Part shown: positions 33,887 through 43,527 of the stretch, piece after piece
How positions within the stretch are numbered: the stretch's first letter is position 1
Layout of the letters: the number at the start of each line of letters is the position of its first letter
Source: Phycisphaerae bacterium
GTDB lineage: Bacteria; Planctomycetota; Phycisphaerae; Sedimentisphaerales; Sedimentisphaeraceae
Assembly (NCBI GenBank): GCA_027078365.1
Contig: JALWYQ010000042.1
Span: 33,033 to 97,032, forward strand
Direction of reading: 5' to 3'
DNA: 64,000 bases
Notes under the pieces: generated by a model
Told to the model about the DNA's origin: nothing
The model's input: the letters and a program-made list of their open reading frames with translations, nothing else
Databases searched by the model: none
Made by a program: the position numbers and the translations under genes

Positions 33887-36178
33887 TTACTTTGAATTAG
33901 CCTCAGACAACAAGACTTTGGCATAATCTCGCACCAATTTATTAGAATCAGATTTAGCAACCCAATCTAAGAGCTGCGTGAACTTCTTAGATTTAACCCT
34001 AGCAAGACTATCTACAACAACCAAACGCAAAGGCCACTTCGAATCATTTAGATTTGTCGAGATTGCATCAACTAGCGTAAAGTCTAAATCAACCAAAGCA
34101 AGAGACTTGATGACATTAACTTTCGTTTCCCAACTATCTTCTACCAACGACCTTGATAGAGCCGAATAGAGTAGCTCAGGAGGTATGGTCTTGTAGCTAT
34201 AGTCAAAAATCTTCGCACTCATCTTCTCTTGCTCTGCCAATATTCCAGCAAAGAGCTGTGCTGCTGTTATTTTCTGGCCTATAGTACCATTCTCAAGCGC
34301 ATCCATTCTTTGTAATAGATAGCTTCTTGTAAAATCAACTTTATTACGCTGTAAATGAGTATCGATTTCACCTAACTCACCAATAGCACTGACGATTTTA
34401 TTGTCCTCTAAAACAGGATCTATGTACGTTTTTAAGTCTATATCAATTTCTGCCTGTGGATGAGCTTCAAGAACTCTTGCCAAAACGGTAGATGAGAGAT
34501 CTACAGTATAATAAGCACTGTTGCTAGGTTCGATAGCATGACCAGGCCTAAACTTGCGTAAAACAATCTCTGGCAACTCTAAAGAGATATCACCACTAAG
34601 TGTCGCGTCAATGCGAAGATTTCCATTAATAAAACCATCGTCAGAAATAATGATATCGTTATCGCCCTTGTTAGTAATCGTTAGTTTTGCAATCAATCTA
34701 GAGTTGTAGTCAAACTCGGTTCCAGAAAGCCCTAATTTGATAGAAACCAAATCTTGCGGCTTCTTAAAGTTAAGGGTTAATTTATCGTTATAATTTTCCC
34801 TCATGCGTTTGGATAATGCAATTGGATCAATCTGCGATACAAACTCAGAGTTATGCTCTTGCAATAACTTTTGGCACTTATCTGCAACAATCGAGGCAGG
34901 GTCAATAGCTACAGCAGCCTTGAGTGTAGATATAGCCAAATCGAGTTTGTCCTGCGAGAAAAGTGCGTTTGCATAGGCCAAAGAAGCCACCTGATCTGAT
35001 GGGTAGCTATCGTGAATAAGTTTATCAACCTCTTCAAATTTCCCATTCAAGCTCAGCGTATAGGCATAGAGAGACTTAAATGCGTTATTGTCAGTATCGC
35101 TCTTATATGCTTTGTCAGCTAATTCTGACGCCCGCTGAGGGTTTTCAAGTCCAAAACAATAGAACCAAGCAAGCTCATAATCGCTCAAGGACCCCTTCTC
35201 ATATCCTTCTTCTGCTATATTGGCAAGGTCTATGAGTTTCTCAGCATTTGCCTTTGTTAATTCAGAGTGGATTGCCGTTAACGTTTCAAGCTCAAGGTCA
35301 AAAATACCAGCCTGACGTAATCTAGTTCTCAATTTTAGAATGTCATTGAGCCCATAGCCTGATTTAACTATTGCCTCAGCATATGGAATATAGATAGTAC
35401 GTGGTATTTTCGCTTGCTTAGCCTGATAGTCGTATAAATCAAGTGCATAGGCATACGCCTTTGCAGACAAGCTGTACATTCCGTACTTGTGACAAAAATC
35501 GGCATAATCAAGCACCTTATCGATATCAAAAGGATTGACAGTAACCTTCCTGCGCAAATAGATTCCATAATCAGAGTATGAAATATCATCCGGTGCATAG
35601 TCTAAAAGCATCTCAAAGGCTGCTGTGTTGTAGTGGTTGGACTTATACGACATTGTAAAGTAATGCTTTGCCGATTCCTTATCCGAGATTTGAGCCGCTA
35701 ATTTACCAAGTTCAAATGCAACATCTGAGAGCAGAAAATCATTCAGCGTAACCGATGTCTCAAGTTTTCTTAGGATTTCTTCCCTTTGAGTCCTAGTGTT
35801 CTGTTTTTGTATCAAGTAGGCAGCCGCCTTGAGAGGTGCATAAATATCACCGTTTGTCGTAACGCTGTTGGCTAGTTGAGTATAAATAATATCTGAATAA
35901 TCGTTATCAGAATCAGAAACTGCAAACTCAACCATATCGTCAAGAGAGAGTGTTGCGTCTTGGTCTAGTTTTTGAGCAGCTGCCATTAGGATGATGGCCT
36001 TTTTCGCCGCTTGGCAATTGTTTTGATTAGCGCAGTTTAACTTGTAAACCATATCAACCAATGCCTGACTAGCCGTTGGAGAGTAAAGCTCTTGATTCTC
36101 TGAAGACTCTGCTTTAGATAAAGTCGAGAACGTTAGAATAGTACCTATTAATACCGCAAAAAAAACTTTTTTAAGCAT
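33887..36178 (-). CDS. Large secreted TPR/HEAT-like repeat protein, unknown function
   Basis: 763 residues from the ATG at 36178 (AGGAAG five bases upstream; an in-frame GTG at 36184 has no site). A signal peptide runs to about SKA-ES at residue 22-23. About 450 residues with tetratricopeptide-like helices follow (for example ALDLYDYQAKQAK, LASLAYANALFSQDKL). Next comes a beta-rich segment of ~150 residues, and the end is HEAT-like (WETKVNVIKSLALVDLD, LRLVVVDSLARVKSKK). It is probably periplasmic and a scaffold for other proteins. No enzymatic motif is seen. It stands alone; the gap 36185-36402 shows only a small hairpin near GCTGACGGTCATCAGC. Confidence 0.75.
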   Translation of the reverse strand: MLKKVFFAVLIGTILTFSTLSKAESSENQELYSPTASQALVDMVYKLNCANQNNCQAAKKAIILMAAAQKLDQDATLSLDDMVEFAVSDSDNDYSDIIYTQLANSVTTNGDIYAPLKAAAYLIQKQNTRTQREEILRKLETSVTLNDFLLSDVAFELGKLAAQISDKESAKHYFTMSYKSNHYNTAAFEMLLDYAPDDISYSDYGIYLRRKVTVNPFDIDKVLDYADFCHKYGMYSLSAKAYAYALDLYDYQAKQAKIPRTIYIPYAEAIVKSGYGLNDILKLRTRLRQAGIFDLELETLTAIHSELTKANAEKLIDLANIAEEGYEKGSLSDYELAWFYCFGLENPQRASELADKAYKSDTDNNAFKSLYAYTLSLNGKFEEVDKLIHDSYPSDQVASLAYANALFSQDKLDLAISTLKAAVAIDPASIVADKCQKLLQEHNSEFVSQIDPIALSKRMRENYNDKLTLNFKKPQDLVSIKLGLSGTEFDYNSRLIAKLTITNKGDNDIIISDDGFINGNLRIDATLSGDISLELPEIVLRKFRPGHAIEPSNSAYYTVDLSSTVLARVLEAHPQAEIDIDLKTYIDPVLEDNKIVSAIGELGEIDTHLQRNKVDFTRSYLLQRMDALENGTIGQKITAAQLFAGILAEQEKMSAKIFDYSYKTIPPELLYSALSRSLVEDSWETKVNVIKSLALVDLDFTLVDAISTNLNDSKWPLRLVVVDSLARVKSKKFTQLLDWVAKSDSNKLVRDYAKVLLSEANSK

Positions 36179-36402
36179 CTTCACTTCCTAATATTTCACA
36201 TATAAACTTAGCTACAAAGCCCATGCTGACGGTCATCAGCACGCAGTTTAACATCTTTTTAAGCCATTATTAAGCAATATTCCGCAAATATAGGCATACA
36301 CTGCAATTTATCGTCATTTTCCTCAGTAGTCTCTACAAAAGCTCCCCAAAAGAGTTGTCACAACAAATCCAAGGTAGTCTCACTGATATGAAATATAGAG
36401 AC

Positions 36403-37995
36403 TCACTGCTTATTCTTATTCAAAAGTAAATCCAGCATTTCAATTTTCAGTAGCTTCGATACAGCGACATAAGTAATTACGGTAGCTACAATTATAAAAA
36501 TGATGCGCATGGCATTGTAAAGCCAAAAATCACTTAATCCATTCATATACATCACCACAGCAAACCCAGCAAAAGCCATCACAGTCGTTGCGATAAAGGT
36601 TTTAACAACTGCAGCGGTAAGCCCTTCTAAGATAGAATGGTGAAGTTTGCGTTTTAGAACGTAAATCAGAATAAACACCTGCAAATAAGAGCAGATTGCC
36701 GTAGAGAACGCTAGCCCACCGGTGCCAATAAACCAAATCAATACGAGATTGAGCATCAAATTCACGCAAACAGCGATTATTGCGCTTCTAGCAGGAACTT
36801 TAGAATCTTGCATTGAATAAAAAGCTCTCGTAAGGATTTGCTGCATAAAGTAGCCGCTAAGCCCTACCGCATAAAAGATAAGTGTAAAACTAGTCTTCTC
36901 GCCATCAAGGTCGCTAAATGAATTTCCATGCTCTAGCATCAGACTAATCAAAGGTTTAGCTACGAGAGCAAGACCAACCGTTGCCGGAAGAGCAACAAAG
37001 AGCGAGAGCTTAATCCCCTTAGAGATTGTCGCACAAAGCGTTTCGATGTCTTTTTTAGCGGCGGCGTTTGCCAGTACAGGAAATATTGCGGTCGCTAATG
37101 ATATTCCAAACACTCCGAGCGGAAACTGATAAAGTCGCTGCGCGAAGTATAGGTGAGTGATAGAGCCTCTCTGGAGCGGATAGAGAATTTCTCTATTACC
37201 AAGAACAAATGAAATGCCCTTTTCTTTTGAAGCCGAAAAGAGCCAAGCTATAAAGTCATCGCCTAAGGTATTGAGCTGAGTAACTGTAAGACCGAGAATC
37301 ATCGGCCCCATTAATAGCATTATCTTTCTAAAAGCATCGCTTTTAACATCAAAGCTAACTCTAAGATGAATGCCAAGATTATGAAGCGGAAAAAATTGCA
37401 TCGCTATTTGGATTACACCTGCAACGAGTATCGACACCGCAACGGCATAGACCTGCGTCTCTGGAGCGAGCCCAAAAACAACTCCACTAACGATAACGCC
37501 GCTAATAATACATAGATTAAGAACAATCGGCGCAGCCGCTGGCATTGCAAAATGAAAATGCGAATTCAATATTCCCGCCAAAATCGCTACGCTACATATC
37601 ATCACGGAGTACGGTAGCATCACAGATGCAAGACTTAGTACAACTTTAGTGTCACTAGTTATAAAGTCTAGCGAATGTAATAAAAACATAACAAGCCAGC
37701 CCAAAATCACAATCACCGAGAGCGTTGCAACAACCACAGTTAAAACGGTACTGGCTAACTTCTGCGCAGCTATCTTATCTGTTTCAAGCTCTTGGGAATA
37801 GACCGGTATGAAAGAGGCGCTCGCCGCACCCTCGCCAAATATCCTGCGCGTTAGATTTGGAATCTTAAATGCCATCCAAAAGGCATCGCCCAAAGCGGTT
37901 GCGCCAAAAAAGTAGTTGCAGCTAAGATCACGCGCAAGCCCCAACACCCTACTAATCATTGTAAATGAAACTATCTGTCTGAGTCCCTTAATCAT
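36403..37995 (-). CDS. murJ: Lipid II flippase MurJ (MviN)
   Basis: Flips the peptidoglycan precursor lipid II across the inner membrane. It is a 530-residue protein with about 14 hydrophobic segments and the family-typical N terminus SFTMISRVLGLARDL, FFGATALGDAFWMAFKIPN, RRIFGEGAASASFIPVYSQ and RQYS-like charged loops. I chose the ATG at 37995 because it places the first helix as in other MurJ proteins; the frame is open to a GTG at 38079 without a site. A good ribosome binding site is not visible. It implies a peptidoglycan wall. Confidence 0.92.
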   Translation of the reverse strand: MIKGLRQIVSFTMISRVLGLARDLSCNYFFGATALGDAFWMAFKIPNLTRRIFGEGAASASFIPVYSQELETDKIAAQKLASTVLTVVVATLSVIVILGWLVMFLLHSLDFITSDTKVVLSLASVMLPYSVMICSVAILAGILNSHFHFAMPAAAPIVLNLCIISGVIVSGVVFGLAPETQVYAVAVSILVAGVIQIAMQFFPLHNLGIHLRVSFDVKSDAFRKIMLLMGPMILGLTVTQLNTLGDDFIAWLFSASKEKGISFVLGNREILYPLQRGSITHLYFAQRLYQFPLGVFGISLATAIFPVLANAAAKKDIETLCATISKGIKLSLFVALPATVGLALVAKPLISLMLEHGNSFSDLDGEKTSFTLIFYAVGLSGYFMQQILTRAFYSMQDSKVPARSAIIAVCVNLMLNLVLIWFIGTGGLAFSTAICSYLQVFILIYVLKRKLHHSILEGLTAAVVKTFIATTVMAFAGFAVVMYMNGLSDFWLYNAMRIIFIIVATVITYVAVSKLLKIEMLDLLLNKNKQ

Positions 37996-38352
37996 GGTCA
38001 AAGTTATAACCTTATTCAGAGCATAAATCAAAATAATATACTGATAAGCTGAACTTCCCCCGCCTGTTATGCGTATCACTTAGAAGTTGGGGATGCCGCC
38101 CTTGAAAGCTATTAGTTTTCTCGGGCCAAACCGATGTTGGCTCTTATCTTTGTTTGAAAACAAGTTTCGTTTCTCCTTTTTACGAGACGGAGAATCTCCT
38201 TGGCAAAATAGCATGTCTCTTAACCAACTAGATAACGCACGATAGCTGACATCGGTTTTTTTATATTCTACACTCAAATTACAGCCTTTTTTTGGTATGA
38301 CAGGCGTTTATGCGTTTACTTCTGCGCAAATTTGGGTAATATCTGCCCTATC

Positions 38353-39156
38353 ATGCAAAACAAACTTAAAAGACTACGCGAATGGTTTAATAACTTCACT
38401 ACATCCTTGCTCGGCGAGAGTGATTTTGTAGATGAAAATATTGCGCTCAAACAATGCCACACTATGAAAGTGTGCCAAGAAATGAACTTTCTAACTTCTA
38501 AGATTGGCATCGATGGCGATGATGCCGTTCTTGCAGAAATCATCGCACTACTTCACGATGTCGGGCGATTTGAACAAATCAAGCGATACAAAACCTTTGA
38601 AGATGCCAAAAGCACGGACCATTCAAAACTTGGTATTGAAATCATTGATAGATTTGGCTTGCTAAACGACTTTAACAATCTAGAGCAGAAAATTATCAAA
38701 ACCGCAATCGCCCAACATAATAAAAAAAAGCTACAATTGCCGTCTGATTCACCAGAAGAATATCTTCTATTTGCAAAGTTGATACGCGACGCCGACAAGA
38801 TAGATATTTACCGAGTCGTAATAAATGGATACAAGCTCTACATGAAAGATCCGGACAAATTCAATCTAGCAATCAGCTTTAAAGGTCAAAACGATGGCAA
38901 ATGTAGTCCAAAGGTTGTCAATGCATTGCTAAAGAGAGAAAGCATCGACTATACAGATCTCAAGAATATCAACGACCGCAAATTACTCCAGCTAATATGG
39001 CTCTACGACATCAATTTCACAGATTCACTCAAGAGGATTATCGAGAGGGGTTATGTTGATTTTATCCTCTCGCAACTGCCAGAAACTAAAGACTGCGCAA
39101 TTGTTAAAGAAACGATAAATAATTACATTAAAGAGCGATTAGCCAACAACGTTTAA
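38353..39156 (+). CDS. HD-domain phosphohydrolase, unknown substrate
   Basis: 267 residues. A metal-dependent HD fold is suggested by the CHTMKV histidine, LLHDVGRFEQ (the HD pair), TAIAQHNK and IRDADKIDIYRV (the final Asp). This order fits the HDIG-like group. The substrate, perhaps a nucleotide or signalling phosphate, cannot be read. I chose the ATG at 38353; a TTG at 38332 is also in frame. It has no clear operon partner and lies 100 bases before the purC promoter region. Confidence 0.8.
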   Translation: MQNKLKRLREWFNNFTTSLLGESDFVDENIALKQCHTMKVCQEMNFLTSKIGIDGDDAVLAEIIALLHDVGRFEQIKRYKTFEDAKSTDHSKLGIEIIDRFGLLNDFNNLEQKIIKTAIAQHNKKKLQLPSDSPEEYLLFAKLIRDADKIDIYRVVINGYKLYMKDPDKFNLAISFKGQNDGKCSPKVVNALLKRESIDYTDLKNINDRKLLQLIWLYDINFTDSLKRIIERGYVDFILSQLPETKDCAIVKETINNYIKERLANNV

Positions 39157-39202
39157 GAAAATCTCCAAGAATTGATTCTGGAAGCTAAGCTATCCTTAAT
39201 TC

Positions 39203-39231
39203 TTGACTCTAAATGCATATTCCCTTACTAT
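39203..39231 (+). promoter_or_regulatory. Promoter of purC
   Basis: TTGACT, 17 bases, TACTAT. The -10 ends 46 bases before the purC ATG. Confidence 0.65.
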
Positions 39232-39277
39232 CTGCGGTTGTTATTAGAATCACATAGAATAAGTAAGGATACCAAAC

Positions 39278-40165
39278 ATGGCAAATATCGTGTTGCAAAC
39301 AAATATACCAGGCGCAAATGCACACCACGGCAAGGTTAGAGACATATACGACCTTGGCGATAAGATGCTGATTGTAGCATCGGATAGGCTCAGCGCATTC
39401 GATGTAATTATGAAAAGCGGCATACCTAACAAAGGTGCTGTTTTGACTAAGATATCAGAGTTTTGGTTTGATTTCTTTGCCGATTCGATTGAGAACCATC
39501 TCATTAGCAAAGACGTCAAAGACTTCCCTGCTCCGTTCTGTGATTTCCCAGACCAACTCGAAAATAGAACCATGTTGGTTAAGAAAACAAAGGTACTTCC
39601 AATCGAATGTATTGTTCGTGGTTATATCACCGGCTCTGGCTGGAAAGACTATCAAAAAACTGGCTCTGTCTGCGGTCACAAACTTCCAGCCGGATTAAAA
39701 CAATGCCAAAAATTAGACAAGCCCCTCTTTACTCCATCAACAAAAGCCGAGCTTGGCGAACACGACGAAAATATCTCATTTGAAGAATGTGAAAAACTCA
39801 TCGGGTCTGAAAACGCCAATTACATAAAAGAAAAGAGCATCGAAATTTTTGAGAAGGCAAGCGAGCACGCCCTATCAAAGGGAATTATTCTAGCCGACAC
39901 AAAATTCGAGTGGGGAGTTATTGATGACAAGATTATTCTAATCGATGAAGTACTAACTCCTGACTCTTCTCGTTTTTGGCCAGCCGACAAATACGAAGTT
40001 GGCAGAGACCAAGAGAGCTACGACAAACAGTTTGTACGCAACTATCTTGAGAGCATAAATTTCGATAAAAATGGCGAAGGTATTGTGCTTCCAGACGACA
40101 TCATCGAGAAGACAAGCGCCAAATACATTGAGTGCTACGAAAGACTTACTGGCAAGAAATTTTAG
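39278..40165 (+). CDS. purC: Phosphoribosylaminoimidazole-succinocarboxamide synthase
   Basis: Purine synthesis: ATP-dependent ligation of aspartate to CAIR, giving SAICAR. The 295-residue eukaryote/proteobacterial-like form shows GKVRDIYDLGDKMLIVASDR near the start, IECIVRGYITGSGWKDY, the ATP/metal region SKGIILADTKFEWGVID and the end motif LTPDSSRFW. AAGGA precedes the ATG. The start of the MFS gene is 15 bases after its stop, but no purine genes are nearby. Confidence 0.97.
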   Translation: MANIVLQTNIPGANAHHGKVRDIYDLGDKMLIVASDRLSAFDVIMKSGIPNKGAVLTKISEFWFDFFADSIENHLISKDVKDFPAPFCDFPDQLENRTMLVKKTKVLPIECIVRGYITGSGWKDYQKTGSVCGHKLPAGLKQCQKLDKPLFTPSTKAELGEHDENISFEECEKLIGSENANYIKEKSIEIFEKASEHALSKGIILADTKFEWGVIDDKIILIDEVLTPDSSRFWPADKYEVGRDQESYDKQFVRNYLESINFDKNGEGIVLPDDIIEKTSAKYIECYERLTGKKF

Positions 40166-40180
40166 AGTGAAAGAACTAAA

Positions 40181-41344
40181 TTGAATCGCTCATCATTAAG
40201 GCTTCCCATTGCGCAGCTAATAGCTTTAACGAGCCTGCATTTTATAGTCGATGCTTTTGCGGGAATGCCGAGTGTATTACTGCCTAATATCAGAGAGAGT
40301 TTTGCGCTTACGCTCACCCAAGGCGTTGCGATAATTGTAATTCTCGATATTAGCTGTAACGCTTTTCAAATATTAACGGGTCACCTGAGAAGCAAAAGCA
40401 CCAAACCACTCTTTATGCAGATTGGTTTATTGCTCGCTTCTCTGGTAACTCTTGTTTTTCTAGTTCCACAATCAAATGCTTTTTATATTCTGTGCATAAT
40501 ATTTTTGCTCGCAGGGTTTGGAATAGCTATATCTCATCCTGAGAGCTTCCGTGCAGTCCACGCCATTGAAAAGATTCCCGCAACAATAGCAACGTCGGTC
40601 TTTATCACAGCTGGCTTTCTTGGTTTTTCAAGTGGAGGCTACATCGCATCAATCATTACACAAAGATTTGGAGCAACTGCCATTGTTTGGCTACTGTTCA
40701 TGGTTATACCTCCAATCTTATTTTTGCACCTAACAAAAGTGAAGCTAGCCACCGATAGCCACAAAAATACACAAGCCAATCTACCTCTACGAGACGTTTA
40801 CCCGTTTTGGATAATACTGGTAATGTCTTTGCCTATAACTGTCTCATCAACTACATTGGTTAGACTACTTCCATCGCGGCTAGCCGAGATTGGCTTTGAC
40901 GTAGGCTTTGCTGGCAAATCGGTATTACTCTACGGAATTGGAAGTGCTGCTGGTTCTCTTATATGGGCGCAGCTTGCACACAAAAAAGGAGAGCTGATTA
41001 CAACCTCAATCTTGATGCTCATTGGCACGCCATTTCTTGTGTTGTATCTAACCAATCTAGACTCTGCGCAGGCGATATGGCTATTAATGATTAGTGGGTT
41101 CTTCGCATCTAGCACCTATTCATTCATCGTAACAATGGGCAAAAAAGCAACCGGACTAAAACTCGGCCAGAGAATGGGATTTCTAATTGGCGGCGCATGG
41201 GGATTTGCAAGCTTGGTTTTATTAGCACTATCAAAACCAGCAGAGATTTACGGAATAGAAAAAATCCTCGCAGCCGTACCGTTTGGCTTTGGGTGCGCAA
41301 GCGTTATTGGGTTAGTGCTGTTTTATAAAACCACGAAGCGTTAA
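40181..41344 (+). CDS. MFS transporter (fosmidomycin-resistance-like)
   Basis: A 387-residue inner-membrane carrier with about 12 hydrophobic segments. A motif typical of the Fsr-like group, ISHPESFRAVHAIEK, lies in the loop after the fourth helix. The start is TTG at 40181 without a strong site; the frame stays closed upstream and no better ATG occurs before helix 1. The last five codons (KTTKR) and the TAA are supplied by a dispersed repeat (41330-41347) in which the group II intron sits, so the original C terminus may have been different. The substrate is unknown, probably a drug or metabolite exporter. Confidence 0.82.
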   Translation: MNRSSLRLPIAQLIALTSLHFIVDAFAGMPSVLLPNIRESFALTLTQGVAIIVILDISCNAFQILTGHLRSKSTKPLFMQIGLLLASLVTLVFLVPQSNAFYILCIIFLLAGFGIAISHPESFRAVHAIEKIPATIATSVFITAGFLGFSSGGYIASIITQRFGATAIVWLLFMVIPPILFLHLTKVKLATDSHKNTQANLPLRDVYPFWIILVMSLPITVSSTTLVRLLPSRLAEIGFDVGFAGKSVLLYGIGSAAGSLIWAQLAHKKGELITTSILMLIGTPFLVLYLTNLDSAQAIWLLMISGFFASSTYSFIVTMGKKATGLKLGQRMGFLIGGAWGFASLVLLALSKPAEIYGIEKILAAVPFGFGCASVIGLVLFYKTTKR

Positions 41345-41347
41345 CCG
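41330..41347. repeat. Left half of a dispersed repeat split by the group II intron
   Basis: ACCACGAAGCGTTAACCG joins CAGATAAATGCAGATG at 43304 when the intron (41348-43303) is removed, giving a continuous repeat. Part of it is also the end of the MFS reading frame. Confidence 0.6.
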
Positions 41348-43303
41348 GTAGAGTAGAGCCAGAGCTGGAGTACTCCAACTCTGGGCCCCTCATCAAACCG
41401 TGCATGCGATTTTCCCGCACACGGCTTACCGATAGTCTTCTTCTCAAGCATTTACAGGTAGTCTTGGAGTGTAGTCAACAGGGTTTATCATACCATATTT
41501 AGTTATTAGAACCCTAAAGGCTCCTTGACGATGGAGCTTACACTTCCTCTGACTTTTCCTCTTGTAGAAGCGATTCAGTTGTTGATACAGATAATAAAAC
41601 AACTTTCTCTTCGCTTTGGCTGGATAGGTTACACTTGGTATTGTGTAGTAGTTTATCCAGCCAATCAACTTTCTGTTGAGCTCAGACGCAACCGTTTCAG
41701 GAGGAGAATGACCGTGTGATTTTAAGAACTCCCGTACGTTCCTGCGTATCCCGCTAAGTGCTTTTGCACTTGGCTCAACATTCCAGTATCTTGTGTTTTT
41801 CCCATAAAGGTCTCGTGAGTACCGGAATGTGTGTCCGAGGAAGTCGAAAGATTCTTCGTGTGCGTTTAGCTTAACCGTCTTTTCTTCGTTCAGGGTCAAA
41901 GACATTCTATCAAGCAAGTGTTTAAGAGAACCATCTACCTGCTCGTTTATCCTTTGTCCCATTAAAACAAAGTCATCAGCATACCTAACCATAGATATTC
42001 CATTCTTCTGGAATATCCCTGTTACACACATCACTACTTGGTCAACAAGATTTAGGTATATGTTCGCCAGTAAAGGTGATATAACCCCGCCTTGCGGCGT
42101 ACCTTTCTTGTTATTCTTACCTCCTGTATTGCGACCTTTCTCACGTACTGGTGCCTTGAGCCACATCTTGATAAGGTTGAGCATTTTGCCGTCACTTATC
42201 CTTAATGATAGAAGTTTCATCAGCTTATCGTGAGGGATCGTATCAAAATACGAACTCAGATCTGCATCTAACACCTCTGTCTTGCCTTTCTTCAAGTTCT
42301 CTTTTATAGCGATAACCGCATCGGCGGCTGAACGTTTAGGTCTAAACCCAAAAGAGCAATCTTGAAAATCAGCTTCAAAGATAGGCTCAATTACCATTTT
42401 GGCGGACATCTGAACAACTCGGTCTTTTATTGTTGGTATGCCGAGGGGACGCTTTTTACCGTTAGACTTCTCGATAAATACCCGCTTCACTGGTTGTGGG
42501 TGATAGGATTGATTATCAAGCTCAAGTTTTATCTCAGCTAAAAATTTATCAACTCCATATCGCTCCACTTCCTTGAAGCTCATACCATCAACGCCAGGCT
42601 CGCCATTGTTCGAACGACAACGTTTGTACGCCACACGCAAAAAGTGAGGTAGTCCCACTTTGTCATACAAAATGTAAAAGCGGAACTTCTTATCCTGCTT
42701 GGCTTTTCGATATAGTTTGCGCTGAAATCCCCGAACCCTATCTTCATCGCTCATCTGATTCCGATGTTCCGCTTGTAGGCTATTTGCCAATACGGACTCC
42801 TTTCTTTCTTTACAAACATTAACTAAAGTAACGCCCCTTCGCTTCCCTGAGGTTATGTTGTCCTCAAGATCAACACTACTATGGGCGTCTCCGACTTCTC
42901 AACGTCCTTCTTGTCATTTCGTTACCTTATAGACTAGAATTAGAGTTGTCAGCCCTAAACGTTGAGATCTCCCACGTTCATTTACATACCTTTGTACACA
43001 TACCGTCAATTACAACTCCGACGACCTCGTGTGGTCTTGTCTGTTTTATCCCTCCGCAAAAGCGTCACAGGATCTTCCACACACGATTACAGGCTTCACC
43101 AAATCTGGAAGGCTGGCCGATCGCATTTTAGCATTAACGAAGCCAAACATGTTCACGCTTGCGCATTACGGTCTACGTACTCGCACCACGGGAACTCGCA
43201 CGTCAACCTCACGGTTAACGTACTCCCGATAGCTACTGCATGAAACAAACAAATTTACAGGTGGGACTCTCACCCACTGATATATAAACGCCTCGTGGCG
43301 TAC
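41348..43303 (-). mobile_element. Group II intron with reverse transcriptase
   Basis: About 1.96 kb on the minus strand. The 3' part has domain V at 41395-41427 (AAGCCGTG...CACGGTTT with an AGC triad and a GAAA-type tip), followed by a stem with CCAGAG...CTCTGG and the end CTACTCTAC. Near the 5' end is a GGGTGAGAGTCCCACC element typical of domain I. Boundaries are set by repeat reconstruction: removing 41348-43303 restores TTAACCG-CAGATAAATGCAGATG, a word seen elsewhere in the window. The 5' end then reads GTACG, one base from the GTGYG consensus, and the 3' end is AC. The intron sequence CAGAT (43103-43107) could be EBS1 for the exon end ATCTG. Exact ends are inferred. Confidence 0.75.
41444..42790 (-). 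CDS. ltrA: Group II intron reverse transcriptase/maturase
   Basis: A 448-residue intron-encoded protein. RT domains are complete: RPLGIPTIKDRVVQ, FGFRPKRSAADAV, LDADLSSYFDTIPHD, GTPQGGVISPLLANIYL and the catalytic RYADDFVLMG (YADD at 270-273). The maturase (GIIM) domain follows, with LSGIRRNVREFLK and LIGWINYY. There is no HNH endonuclease at the C terminus, so mobility would not use a DNA nick of its own. The start is TTG with AAGGAG six bases upstream. The reading frame is intact, so the element may be active. Confidence 0.95.
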   Translation of the reverse strand: MANSLQAEHRNQMSDEDRVRGFQRKLYRKAKQDKKFRFYILYDKVGLPHFLRVAYKRCRSNNGEPGVDGMSFKEVERYGVDKFLAEIKLELDNQSYHPQPVKRVFIEKSNGKKRPLGIPTIKDRVVQMSAKMVIEPIFEADFQDCSFGFRPKRSAADAVIAIKENLKKGKTEVLDADLSSYFDTIPHDKLMKLLSLRISDGKMLNLIKMWLKAPVREKGRNTGGKNNKKGTPQGGVISPLLANIYLNLVDQVVMCVTGIFQKNGISMVRYADDFVLMGQRINEQVDGSLKHLLDRMSLTLNEEKTVKLNAHEESFDFLGHTFRYSRDLYGKNTRYWNVEPSAKALSGIRRNVREFLKSHGHSPPETVASELNRKLIGWINYYTIPSVTYPAKAKRKLFYYLYQQLNRFYKRKSQRKCKLHRQGAFRVLITKYGMINPVDYTPRLPVNA

Positions 43304-43329
43304 CAGATAAATGCAGATGAAAACGGATT
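43304..43329. repeat. Right half of the dispersed repeat next to the intron
   Basis: CAGATAAATGCAGATG followed by AAAACGGATT. An inverted near-copy, CATCTGCGTTTATCTG, is at 44966-44981. The two mark the ends of the island carrying higBA. Confidence 0.65.
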
Positions 43330-43365
43330 TAAAAGAACTTATTTTATGTTTTAAAACCGCCAAGG

Positions 43366-43397
43366 GCATTCCTGGGAATGCGGAGCCCCAGCTCCGC
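43366..43397. repeat. Double-hairpin palindromic repeat, left copy
   Basis: Two adjoining hairpins: GCATTC-CTGG-GAATGC and GCGGAGC-CCCA-GCTCCGC. An inverted, slightly decayed copy is at 44899-44930. It resembles REP-type elements. The rest of the gap 43398-43527 shows no ORF or clear signal. Confidence 0.7.
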
Positions 43398-43527
43398 ATA
43401 ACGTTCTATGCAGTTTTCACTGCCAGATTAAACCTGAAACCAAAAAGATATTGACGCTAAAAACGTTAAGAATGGCAATCTACCTTTGCGAGCGTTTCTT
43501 TGAAAAGTGAACTATTTCCTTGTAAAT

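Noticed and set aside
38080..38277. 65-codon ORF directly before the murJ frame
   Set aside because: It has a TTG start with no ribosome binding site, a basic low-information sequence and no recognisable family. It abuts the unneeded N-terminal extension of murJ.
43182..43201. GTGCG words at 43201 and 43186 (minus strand) as the 5' end of the group II intron
   Set aside because: They fit the GTGYG consensus, but a domain I-like GGGTGAGAGTCCC element lies further upstream at about 43261-43276, and only the end at 43303 rebuilds the interrupted repeat.
42946..43243. Three overlapping short plus-strand ORFs antisense to the intron 5' part
   Set aside because: They are shadows of the structured RNA of the group II intron; no start site or family is recognisable.
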